Origin: Arcobacter siniprincipis
GTDB taxonomy: Bacteria > Campylobacterota > Campylobacteria > Campylobacterales > Arcobacteraceae
DNA length: 64,000 nucleotides
Reading direction: 5' to 3'
NCBI RefSeq assembly: GCF_048571125.1
Contig: NZ_CP182343.1
Location: forward strand, 2,914,001 to 2,978,000
Positions 7,690-15,982 of the stretch are shown one piece after another. How positions within the stretch are numbered: the first letter of the stretch is position 1; every line of letters begins with the position of its first letter. The notes below the pieces were generated by a model, which was given only the letters and a program-made list of their open reading frames with translations, did not search any database and was not told where the DNA came from. The translations under genes and the position numbers were made by a program.

Positions 7690-9673
7690 TATCCTTTGTT
7701 ATTTTGGGAAAAGTAAATAAAAAAGTTGTTGGGTCTTTATAAGATATAATAGTCAAATCTCCAAAAAGTTTATTTCTTGCAATTAATCTTGATAGATAAA
7801 GACCATTTCCTGTTCCCTTTTCCCCTTTTGTAGTTTTAAAAGCTTCAAAAAGAGTTTTTCTAATAGCGGGTTGAATTCCTAAACCATTATCTTCAATTTT
7901 TAAATTATATTTGTCTTGAATCTCTTTTATTGTAATTTTTATAAATTTATTTTTATTATTCTTATCATCAAGTAAAGAATCCCTTGAATTCAAAACTAAA
8001 ACAGTTATAATTTGTTGTAATTCATTTTTATAACTATAACAATCATATTTTCTCTCTTCATGAATTACCTTAATACTAATGCCTGAGTTTTTAAAATGTG
8101 GTTCTAGTATTACTTTTGTCTCTTCTATGGCTTCTATTATATCAAAGGACTCCATTTTTCTACTTGGCAGATAAAAATTCTTGAAAGTATCAATCGTATC
8201 CGAAAGATAATGAGCACTAGTAAGAACACGATTTAGATTATCTTTAAACATATCATCACTTAAACATCCCAGTTCCTTAAACTGTAGAATATTCCCTATA
8301 AGTAAAGATATTGAATTTAAGGGTTGTCTCCATTGATGGGAAATTGCACCAATCATCTCACCTAAATCTGCCATTTTAGATTGTTGAAATAAAATATCTT
8401 CTTGCTCTTTTTTTAACTTTTTAGACATCTCTTTTTTAGTGACATCTTCCACAAAAAAAATAATTCCTTTATACTCTTTTTTTACATCTAAAACAGGAAT
8501 AGAAGTAAAAAATAAAAATACTTTTTCCTTTTTCTCAAAAAAACAAAAAGTATTAGTATATGTTGTATGTTTCTCTTTTGTTGCTTTTAATTGTTTACTA
8601 ATACAATCTGTTATCCATAAAGGAAGCCTTTTAAAAAATTCTGTACATTCAAATAGATTTTTATCAGAAAGTTTATTTTCTGATAGATAGAGCAATTTAG
8701 AAAACTCATTGTTGCAATAAGTGACTTTTTCTTTGTCATCAGCAATTAAACACCCTCTTATATCTGATAAAAGAAAGTGTTTCATTAAGTTCTTTGATAT
8801 TTCTAATTTTTCATCACTTTGTTTTTGACTTCTGTTATAAAATAGATTCAACCACAAAAATATAATTAAACTTATTACATATATAGTAAAATTTATTTTT
8901 AATTGTAAATCTACTTTTTCATAAACTTTTTCTTTATTTAATTGTGAGATAAGATACCAATTCCCATATTTTATAAAACCTTGAGAGAAAATACTATCTT
9001 TTGTGATAGTAAGATATCCTTCTTTATCAATTTTTTGATTAAATTTTTTAAACAATTTTTCTTTTTCTTTATGAACTAAGATTCTTTTATTTTCATCAAG
9101 TAAAAAAACATTTCCATCATAAGGTAAAGTTATTTTTAGAATTTCATTTTCTATATATTTTAAGGGAAGAATACCACAAACCACACCACTTTGACCTCTT
9201 TTATCTTTTGTGGGACTACAAACAGCAACAACTAATGTATCTATAATTGCTGATACATAAGGATTAGTTATTGTAATATCTTCATTTCTAATGGTTTCTC
9301 TATACCATGGCATAGCTATAGTACTATAAGTTAGAGGTTTTATAATAGTTCTACTTGAAATAATTGTATTATCCCCATAACCAACAAACATATAAGGGAA
9401 ATCGGCAACAGAAGAACTATGTTCAAGTAAATCTTCAATAGCATATTGATCTTGAATATGATCCATATTAGAAATTAGTTTTTCCAAATTTTTTACAACA
9501 TTAATTTTCTCTTCTGTCCATTTTATAATCTGTTTTGAAGCATTTTCAATAGCGTTTACTTGTAAATCATTTATTGCACTTCTTAAAATATAAAGATTTA
9601 TAAAATAGTTTGCAAGTACTAAAATAAAAAAAAGCATGCTGACAAATAAAATAAATCCTGTACGTTTAGACAA
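7679..9673 (-). CDS. Sensor histidine kinase with periplasmic Cache domain
   Basis: Membrane sensor of 664 residues. A first helix (about 7-30) is followed by a large periplasmic double Cache domain (about 35-255, with MPWYRETIRNEDITITNPY), a second helix (about 263-282), a PAS-like segment (about 295-410), the H-box ISHQWRQPLN with His 446, and an ATPase domain ending DNGLGIQ and GTGNGLYLSRLI. This layout resembles DctB-type sensors of small organic acids. Translation starts at a TTG at 9673, with AAAGG seven bases upstream. The 3' end overlaps the regulator gene. As the only sensor in this block it probably detects DMSP, acrylate or a related compound and switches on the dddY operon. Confidence 0.9.
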   Translation of the reverse strand: MSKRTGFILFVSMLFFILVLANYFINLYILRSAINDLQVNAIENASKQIIKWTEEKINVVKNLEKLISNMDHIQDQYAIEDLLEHSSSVADFPYMFVGYGDNTIISSRTIIKPLTYSTIAMPWYRETIRNEDITITNPYVSAIIDTLVVAVCSPTKDKRGQSGVVCGILPLKYIENEILKITLPYDGNVFLLDENKRILVHKEKEKLFKKFNQKIDKEGYLTITKDSIFSQGFIKYGNWYLISQLNKEKVYEKVDLQLKINFTIYVISLIIFLWLNLFYNRSQKQSDEKLEISKNLMKHFLLSDIRGCLIADDKEKVTYCNNEFSKLLYLSENKLSDKNLFECTEFFKRLPLWITDCISKQLKATKEKHTTYTNTFCFFEKKEKVFLFFTSIPVLDVKKEYKGIIFFVEDVTKKEMSKKLKKEQEDILFQQSKMADLGEMIGAISHQWRQPLNSISLLIGNILQFKELGCLSDDMFKDNLNRVLTSAHYLSDTIDTFKNFYLPSRKMESFDIIEAIEETKVILEPHFKNSGISIKVIHEERKYDCYSYKNELQQIITVLVLNSRDSLLDDKNNKNKFIKITIKEIQDKYNLKIEDNGLGIQPAIRKTLFEAFKTTKGEKGTGNGLYLSRLIARNKLFGDLTIISYKDPTTFLFTFPKITKDNDD

Positions 9674-9916
9674 AGTAAACCTTTAATTATGAACATATGT
9701 ACATTATAACCTTTAGCCTATTTTAGTTTTCTGAAAAGAAAAGTTATTTTTTAGTCATTTTTTAATAATATAATTATAAAAAGAGTAAAAGAATTTATAA
9801 TCTATTTATTTTATTTTAATTTTAAAACTTATAGTATAGTATTAATTAAGAAACTAAGTATATATATGTATGAGTAAGAAGGATAAACTATAGTAATATT
9901 TAAAAGAAACAACTCC

Positions 9917-10663
9917 TTGTATTTTTTCATCATATTTTTAATAAGCATAATATTTACTGCTCAATACTTTTATAACAAACAAAAAGAAGAACAGTATTTA
10001 ATTCAGTTAAATAAGAGTAAGTCAAAACAAATAAATAATTGGATTTTAGGAAAAAAAATTTTTATGGAAAAGTTATCAAAAAATATTGAAAATCAAAACT
10101 ATAACAAAGAAATTTTTTTAAAAATAATGAAAGAAACAAATAAAAAGATGAAAACCCACAGTATTTTTTTGGGATTAGAAGATGGAAACTATTTAGATAC
10201 GCAAGGATATTGGATAGATGGTTTTGATCCAAGGGTAAGACCATGGTATAAAGAGACTATTAAACAAGAAAAAACTACTATCACTGGACCTATGTATTAT
10301 AATGACATAAGTGGGCAAGAAATTAACTGGTGGGCAATATCTTCTTTGATTAAAAAAGAAGGTAAAAATTATGGAGTAATTAGTAGTGAAATAAATCCTG
10401 AAATGCTTATCAACCTTTTAAATGATATTAAACACAGCAAAATAGAAGATTTATTTTTATTTGATAAAAATAGTGGAATTATAATCGCTTCTATAAAAAG
10501 AGAAAATGAATTGGAATTAGTACAAAATGTTTTTTCTAAAAAGTTTTTTGAAAACTCAACTAAAGCAAAAGAAACAAGCCTTATAAAAGTAGATGAAAAT
10601 ATAAAAGCGATAGTAAATAATATTAAAGAAGCCCCATGGATCTTATGCATGATTGTAAAATAA
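9917..10663 (+). pseudogene. Remnant of a Cache-domain sensor (cytoplasmic part lost)
   Basis: The frame encodes one N-terminal membrane helix and a periplasmic Cache domain (motif FDPRVRPWYKETI, then TTITGPMYY) of 248 residues and then stops at WILCMIVK. At that point a chemoreceptor, kinase or cyclase would begin its second helix and signalling domain. No ATG or GTG start exists in frame: the only option is TTG at 9917, while the ribosome-like AAGGA (9879-9883) points to an ATA at 9890, perhaps a lost ATG. The stop lies 29 bases before the intact methyltransferase gene, exactly where the duplicated sequence begins. It looks like a gene cut at the right edge of the inserted block. A functional short sensor protein is possible but less likely. 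Confidence 0.65.
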
Positions 10664-10692
10664 ACAAAGTAAGATTTAGATAAACTTAAATT

Positions 10693-11703
10693 ATGAAAAA
10701 ACAAAGATTTAGTGATTATTTTAACAATTGGCTTTATGGCAAAGATGGATATTATACAAAATATAAAGCTATTGGAAAAGATGGAGACTTTTTTACAGCT
10801 GTTTCAACTTCAATATTTTTTGGTGGAAGTATTGCAAAAAAGATTGTTGATACAATCTTAAATAATGAACTTCCAAAAGATACTACTATTGTAGAAATTG
10901 GTGCTCATCATGGCTACTTATTAGCAGATATTATCCAATTTATTTATACATTAAATCCTAAACTTCTTGAAAGTCTAAATTTTGCGATTGTTGAGAGGTT
11001 TGAGAACTTAAAAAATGAGCAAAAAAAATATTTAGAGAACTCATTTGGTGATAGTATTAAATTTGATTTTTATGATGACATAAGTGAAATAAAACTTGCC
11101 CATGCTTTTATTGTGGCAAATGAGATTTATGATGCTTTCTCTTGTGAATTAATCTATACAAAAGATGATAAATTACAAACTGCATTTGTAGAAAAAGGGG
11201 AAATACAGTTCAAAGATTGTTCAGATGAGAATATTATAAATAAATGTAAAAAATACAAAATCACAAAAGGTGAATTAGCTTTAGGTTATGAAGAGTTTGC
11301 AAAAAATATTTGTAAAAATATTAAAAACTTCTACTTTCTAAGTTTTGATTATGGAGAAAAATATCCAAGAAATGATTTTTCTTGTAGAATTTATTCAAAA
11401 CATGAAGTTTTTCCAATCTTTGATGAAAAACTTGATTTAGATAAATTATATAAAAATTCAGATATCACTTATGATGTAAACTTTTCCCATGTAATTGATA
11501 GTTTTAATAGTTTTTGTAAATGTGAAGTTGAATATCAAACCCAGTTAAAAGCCCTTGTAGAATTTGGTATTTTAGACTTACTTGAAATTTTACAAAAAAA
11601 TGTAAGTGAAGAAAACTACCTAAAAGAAGTTCAAAAGGTAAAAACTCTACTTGAACCAACAGGTATGGGTGATAGATTTAAAATGCTACTTATTAAAAAG
11701 TAG
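10693..11703 (+). CDS. SAM-dependent methyltransferase, MidA/NDUFAF7 family (COG1565)
   Basis: Cytoplasmic protein of 336 residues. The N-terminus (FNNWLYGKDGYYT) and the SAM motif VEIGAHHGYLLADI, followed by FIVANEIYDAFSCELI and LSFDYGE, match the DUF185/MidA family, whose mitochondrial member methylates an arginine of a complex I subunit; the bacterial substrate is not established. The first 57 codons are repeated, slightly diverged, at 2689. The gene ends in a hairpin shared with the convergent chemoreceptor gene. The upstream 29 bases hold no clear ribosome site. Confidence 0.85.
   Translation: MKKQRFSDYFNNWLYGKDGYYTKYKAIGKDGDFFTAVSTSIFFGGSIAKKIVDTILNNELPKDTTIVEIGAHHGYLLADIIQFIYTLNPKLLESLNFAIVERFENLKNEQKKYLENSFGDSIKFDFYDDISEIKLAHAFIVANEIYDAFSCELIYTKDDKLQTAFVEKGEIQFKDCSDENIINKCKKYKITKGELALGYEEFAKNICKNIKNFYFLSFDYGEKYPRNDFSCRIYSKHEVFPIFDEKLDLDKLYKNSDITYDVNFSHVIDSFNSFCKCEVEYQTQLKALVEFGILDLLEILQKNVSEENYLKEVQKVKTLLEPTGMGDRFKMLLIKK
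10708..10866 (+). repeat. Direct repeat, right copy (within the intact methyltransferase gene)
   Basis: Counterpart of 2701-2859, about 92 percent identical by eye count, same orientation, about 8.0 kb apart. Confidence 0.85.
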
Positions 11704-11709
11704 CATTTT
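11680..11709. terminator. Bidirectional terminator between convergent genes
   Basis: AAAATGCTAC pairs with GTAGCATTTT around a 10-base loop. It covers the end of the methyltransferase gene and sits just before the chemoreceptor stop, so it can serve both strands. Confidence 0.7.
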
Positions 11710-11710
11710 G

Positions 11711-13585
11711 TCACTTATCAATTTTTATATCATTTTTACCAGTAAATTCTTTTTGATCAGCACTACTTACAATAAGTTTAGCAATTTTATCTGTTGAAAC
11801 TGCTATTTCATGAGCTTCAGATGATACCATCGCATTTTTTTGCGTTTGTTGATCAAGTTGATTGATAGAATCATTAATTTGTTCTATTCCAAATAGTTGC
11901 TCTTTTGAAGCACTCTCTATATCAGAGATTAATTTAATACTTTGAGAAATATTAGCATTTAATTTTTTATATCCTGTTATCATAGTTCCTGCTATTTTTT
12001 TACCTGCATTTGCTTTTGATGTAGCATTTTCCACTAAGACTTTTATCTGTTTTGCAGCTTCTGCACTTCTAGTAGCAAGATTTCTTACTTCTTGTGCAAC
12101 CACTGCAAACCCTTTTCCAGCTTCACCTGCAGTTGCTGCTTCCACTGCAGCATTTAAGCTTAAAATATTTGTTTGAAATGCTATTTGATCTATTATACCG
12201 ATAGACTCAACAATAGATTGAACTTGTTCATTAATTTCATCCATAGATATTGATGTTTCATTAGCTAATCTTTCTCCTTCGTTTGCTGAAGTTGTCACTT
12301 CATTTGAGAAATTAGCCATTTTTGCAATATTATCCGTATTTGATCTAATATTACTTGTGATTTCTTCAACAGCAGCTGCTGTTTCTTCAAGTGATGCGGC
12401 AGCTTCATTTGAACTATCATTTAACTTATCAACATTTTTAAGTAACCTATCTGAACTATAATCAAGGGTTAATCCATTTGATTTGTTTTCTACTAGCATT
12501 TGAGTAGTAGACTCACCTAACATATTTACACCATTCGCTAATTTTAATAAATGCTCTTTTATATTTGTAGTTGATATTTTATTTAGATAATTGTAGTTTG
12601 AATATTCATCTAATATATTTAAAACTTTTTCAATATTATTTTCTAAATTATCAGCCATTTTATTTAACACATCTTTTAATTGTAATAATGATGGATTTGA
12701 AACTTTACCTACTAATCTTTTACTTAAATCACCATTTTCAAATTCTCCTAAAACAAAAATAGCTTCATCTATTAATTTTCTATCTTCTTCTATTCCTACT
12801 TTTGTTCTTTCAATATTTTGATTTACTACTTTTGCCATTTGCCCAAATTCATCAGTTGTATTTATTTCTATTAAATCTGCTTTATTATTTTCTCTATTTA
12901 AGAATGAAAAAAATGAAATAAGTCCATTTTTGAATATTTCTAATTTTTTTGTTATATCAGATATTATTACATATGATAGTAATACGATAATTATTAACGA
13001 AAATATAATAACAGTTATCACAAAGTACATACTATTAGAATATATATTTTCAGCTTTTTCTGTCTCACTTTTTGCAACATTTAGTTGTAAAGATATCAAT
13101 TCTGAAACTTTTTCTCCTATTGGGTCAATTTTAGGATACAGTTCATCAGTAGTAAATTTACTAATAAGTTCTAAATCTTTTTTTTCACAGGCCATTTTTA
13201 TATTTTTTGAAAGGTCATTTGCAACTAACATTAATTTTTTAGCTTCATTTACTAACTTTTGTTCTTTTTCTGTCAATGATGTTGATAAATAATTATTCCA
13301 TTCATTTTTTATATTATTTTCTGCACCGTTAATATTAGAAATACACTCTTCAAATGTAATATTTCCATTTCTTGTTTTATGAGTTGTATCAACAATATTA
13401 ACTGCATATTCATCTGCAATTATTTTTAACTGTTTTAAGGGAACAACTCTATCATAATAAACAGTTTGTAGACCATTATTTACTTTTTTTAATTGAACTA
13501 TGCTTGAAATTCCAATTATTACTAACCCTATAATTGCAACAAATGCTAAGATAATTAACTTATTTCTTGTACTTATATTTTTCAT
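11711..13585 (-). CDS. Methyl-accepting chemotaxis protein
   Basis: Inner-membrane chemoreceptor of 624 residues. A first helix (about 9-28) and a second (about 186-208) flank a four-helix-bundle periplasmic sensor. The cytoplasmic part includes a HAMP-like and linker region and the strongly conserved signalling hairpin (QIAFQTNILSLNAAVEAA and FAVVAQEVRNLA). It resembles the second receptor at 57567 closely in the cytoplasmic half and differs in the sensor half. The ligand cannot be read from sequence. It is convergent with the methyltransferase gene and shares its terminator. Confidence 0.93.
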   Translation of the reverse strand: MKNISTRNKLIILAFVAIIGLVIIGISSIVQLKKVNNGLQTVYYDRVVPLKQLKIIADEYAVNIVDTTHKTRNGNITFEECISNINGAENNIKNEWNNYLSTSLTEKEQKLVNEAKKLMLVANDLSKNIKMACEKKDLELISKFTTDELYPKIDPIGEKVSELISLQLNVAKSETEKAENIYSNSMYFVITVIIFSLIIIVLLSYVIISDITKKLEIFKNGLISFFSFLNRENNKADLIEINTTDEFGQMAKVVNQNIERTKVGIEEDRKLIDEAIFVLGEFENGDLSKRLVGKVSNPSLLQLKDVLNKMADNLENNIEKVLNILDEYSNYNYLNKISTTNIKEHLLKLANGVNMLGESTTQMLVENKSNGLTLDYSSDRLLKNVDKLNDSSNEAAASLEETAAAVEEITSNIRSNTDNIAKMANFSNEVTTSANEGERLANETSISMDEINEQVQSIVESIGIIDQIAFQTNILSLNAAVEAATAGEAGKGFAVVAQEVRNLATRSAEAAKQIKVLVENATSKANAGKKIAGTMITGYKKLNANISQSIKLISDIESASKEQLFGIEQINDSINQLDQQTQKNAMVSSEAHEIAVSTDKIAKLIVSSADQKEFTGKNDIKIDK

Positions 13586-13682
13586 ACTTCTTCCTTTTTT
13601 AAATTATCATTTAATTATTCCAAAAGATAGTCAAGAAGTAGTAAAGTTTTCTGATTTTTTTTGAAGTCTTTTTATAAATATA

Positions 13683-13710
13683 AAATAGAAAAGTTATAAC
13701 TTTTCTATTT
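13683..13710. terminator. Palindromic terminator after the DUF779 gene
   Basis: A 13-bp perfect stem (AAATAGAAAAGTT with its complement) around a 2-base centre, overlapping the stop codon of the DUF779 gene. The following minus-strand sequence is T-rich (TTTATATTTAT). Confidence 0.6.
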
Positions 13711-14065
13711 CTTTATACTCTTCATCTGTAAAGATTCTAGATTTTGTGATAAATTGGTAACCTAAATCTATTTCCAGTGAAAAAGAGTTTCCAAAGGCAG
13801 CTTTTTCTTCTTTTACATCAATAGTTATTTCTGAATGTCTAAAATACTCAAATTGGTCTTTATCTATAAAAAATTCACATCCACATATCTCTCCCATTTT
13901 TACATTTCGTGAGGGAACATGAAAGTCACTTTTTGCATAGCACATAGGAGCTGTGCCATCACAACAACCACCACTTTGGTTAAAAACTAATTCACCATTT
14001 TCTTTTTTTAATTGTTCTATTACTAAAGCCGCAGCTTTTGTAACTAATAATCTTTTTAGTGCCAT
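13694..14065 (-). CDS. DUF779 family protein
   Basis: Small cytoplasmic protein of 123 residues with the family's conserved Gly/Cys segment NQSGGCCDGTAPMCY and a second cysteine motif GEICGCEFFID, which look able to bind metal or a cofactor. Members are often encoded next to NAD-dependent aldehyde dehydrogenases, as here (aldehyde dehydrogenase gene at 14254, same strand), but the biochemical role is not established. A strong terminator lies between the two genes, so this one needs its own promoter in 14066-14195; no copy of the GGCTATA element is seen there. Confidence 0.88.
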   Translation of the reverse strand: MALKRLLVTKAAALVIEQLKKENGELVFNQSGGCCDGTAPMCYAKSDFHVPSRNVKMGEICGCEFFIDKDQFEYFRHSEITIDVKEEKAAFGNSFSLEIDLGYQFITKSRIFTDEEYKEIEKL

Positions 14066-14195
14066 TTTTTATCCTTGAAATATTCCATGTTAAAGGATCT
14101 GTTCATATTAGATTTATTTTATCACAATTTAAAAAAAATTGTTAAAGAAACAAACCTTAAAGAGAATAAACGAATTATTCTTTTTATGAAGAAAA

Positions 14196-14227
14196 AAAAT
14201 GCATAGAAGAACTCTTCTATGCATTTT
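14196..14227. terminator. Terminator of the aldehyde dehydrogenase gene
   Basis: AAAATGCATAGAAGA pairs with its complement over 15 bp with almost no loop. On the minus strand it continues into TTTTTCTTC, about 30 bases after the aldehyde dehydrogenase stop. Confidence 0.85.
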
Positions 14228-14253
14228 AAACTTTTTTGTTTTAAAGTAAAGGC

Positions 14254-15750
14254 CTAGAAAAATCCCATTGCATCTTTGCTATAAGAAGTTAAGATATTTT
14301 TTGTGTGTCTATAAGAGTTTAACATCATCATATGAGTTTCTCTCCCTATACCTGATTTTTTATATCCACCAAATGATGCATGAGATGGATACATGTGGTA
14401 ACAATTTACCCAAACTCTACCAGCTTCGATTCCTCTTGAGAATTTATGTAATTGGTGAGCATCTCTTGACCAAACACCAGAACCTAATCCATAAATAGTA
14501 TCATTTGCAATAGCTAATGCTTCATCTTCATCTTTAAAAGTAGTAACTGCTAAAACTGGTCCAAAAATCTCTTCTTGGAAGATTCTCATTTTATTGTGAC
14601 CTTTAAATAGTGTTGGTTGAATATAGTTTCCATTTGGATATTTTTCACTTTTATATTCATCACCACCAATTAATAGTTCAGCACCCTCTTCTTTACCAAT
14701 TTTGATGTATTCCATGATTTTCTCTTTTTGAGTAGTTGAACACTGAGCACCCATCATACAAGTTGGATCTAATGGATCTCCTAATTTGATAGCTTTTACT
14801 CTCTCTAATACTCTTGCCATAAATGGCTCATAAATTGATTCTTGGATTAATGCTCTTGATGGACAAGTACAAACTTCCCCTGAATTAAATGCAAATAATA
14901 CAAGTCCTTCAATTGCTTTGTCAAAGAATTCATCATCTTTATCCATAATTGATTCTAAGAAGATATTTGGTGATTTTCCACCAAGTTCTAATGTAGAAGG
15001 AATAATATTTTCAGTTGCATATTGCATAATTAACTGACCAGTTGTAGTTTCACCAGTAAATCCAACTTTTTTAATATCTGGGTGAGTTGATAAATATTTA
15101 CCGATTTTTCCACCTGCACCATTAATAATATTAATTGCACCTGCTGGTAATACATCTTGAATTGTTTCCATTAAAAGTAAAATAGACATTGGAGTTGCAC
15201 TTGCTGGTTTCATTACAATGCAATTTCCAGCAGCTAATGCAGGAGCTAATTTCCAAGCAGCCATTAATAATGGGAAATTCCAAGGAATAATTTGAGCAAC
15301 AACACCATATGGTTCGTGAACTTCTTGAGAAATAGTATTTTCATCTAAATCTGCAACTGTACCAGACTCTGCTCTTATAACTGATGCAAAATATCTAAAG
15401 TGGTCAACAACTAAAGGAACATCAGCTGCTAAAGTTTCTCTTACAGCTTTACCATTATCTAAAGTTTCAGCGATAGCTAAAGCTTCCAAATTTGCTTCAA
15501 TTGCATCAGCAATTTTATTTAAAAGAGTACTTCTTTCAATCACAGAAGTGTGCTTATAAGATTCAAATGCTTTATTTGCTGCTTTAATTGCTAGTTCTAC
15601 ATCTTCTTCGTTTGATCTAGGAATTCTAGTTAAAACTTCACCATCAACTGGAGAAACATTATCAAAATATTCACCACTTCTTGGTGCAACCCATTCTCCT
15701 CCTATAAAGTTTTCATATTGAGATTTGTATGTTGGTTTTGCGTATGCCAT
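14254..15750 (-). CDS. NAD-dependent aldehyde dehydrogenase (acetaldehyde dehydrogenase type)
   Basis: Oxidises aldehydes, probably acetaldehyde or similar products of the PQQ alcohol dehydrogenase, to the acid in the cytoplasm. The 498-residue protein has the family's usual length, the glutamate motif TLELGGKSPN near residue 260 and the catalytic cysteine in NSGEVCTCPS (Cys 294, with a second Cys two residues on), plus GPVLAVTTF and GYKKSGIGRE near the C-terminus, as in ExaC/AldB-type enzymes. It is divergent from the FIST kinase gene. Its promoter carries two tandem pairs of the GGCTATA element that also precedes the PQQ dehydrogenase and its cytochrome, which ties it to that pathway. Confidence 0.93.
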   Translation of the reverse strand: MAYAKPTYKSQYENFIGGEWVAPRSGEYFDNVSPVDGEVLTRIPRSNEEDVELAIKAANKAFESYKHTSVIERSTLLNKIADAIEANLEALAIAETLDNGKAVRETLAADVPLVVDHFRYFASVIRAESGTVADLDENTISQEVHEPYGVVAQIIPWNFPLLMAAWKLAPALAAGNCIVMKPASATPMSILLLMETIQDVLPAGAINIINGAGGKIGKYLSTHPDIKKVGFTGETTTGQLIMQYATENIIPSTLELGGKSPNIFLESIMDKDDEFFDKAIEGLVLFAFNSGEVCTCPSRALIQESIYEPFMARVLERVKAIKLGDPLDPTCMMGAQCSTTQKEKIMEYIKIGKEEGAELLIGGDEYKSEKYPNGNYIQPTLFKGHNKMRIFQEEIFGPVLAVTTFKDEDEALAIANDTIYGLGSGVWSRDAHQLHKFSRGIEAGRVWVNCYHMYPSHASFGGYKKSGIGRETHMMMLNSYRHTKNILTSYSKDAMGFF

Positions 15751-15813
15751 TTTTTTTCCTTTTATCTTAGTAAATATGAAAAAGTTTGATAGACAAATTT
15801 TTTCTGTAATGAA

Positions 15814-15869
15814 ATTCTACTCCACAATTATAGCCTGAGTATAGCCAACTATATAGCGCAAATATAGCC
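15814..15869 (-). promoter_or_regulatory. Aldehyde dehydrogenase promoter with four GGCTATA boxes
   Basis: On the coding (minus) strand, boxes end at 15863, 15852, 15840 and 15829: GGCTATA, CGCTATA, GGCTATA, GGCTATA, with steps of 11, 12 and 11 bases. Nine bases after the last box comes TAGAAT (15819-15814), a fitting -10. The pairs of 7-mers with 4-base gaps are typical of PhoB/OmpR-family activator sites overlapping the -35 region. Confidence 0.8.
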
Positions 15870-15982
15870 ATTTATTTTATTTAATACAATGACTATTATA
15901 TGGGCTTAGTAGCTTTTAAATAGCATTTGAAATTTTATTTATTTTTTATAAAAAAAGTAATTATTTATGTTACAATATTTTC

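Noticed and set aside
15829..15869. TATAGCC repeats as a CRISPR fragment or simple tandem repeat
   Set aside because: The units are 7 bases with 11-12-base phasing, only four copies, placed at a promoter, and recur as pairs at two other promoters; a regulator site explains them better.
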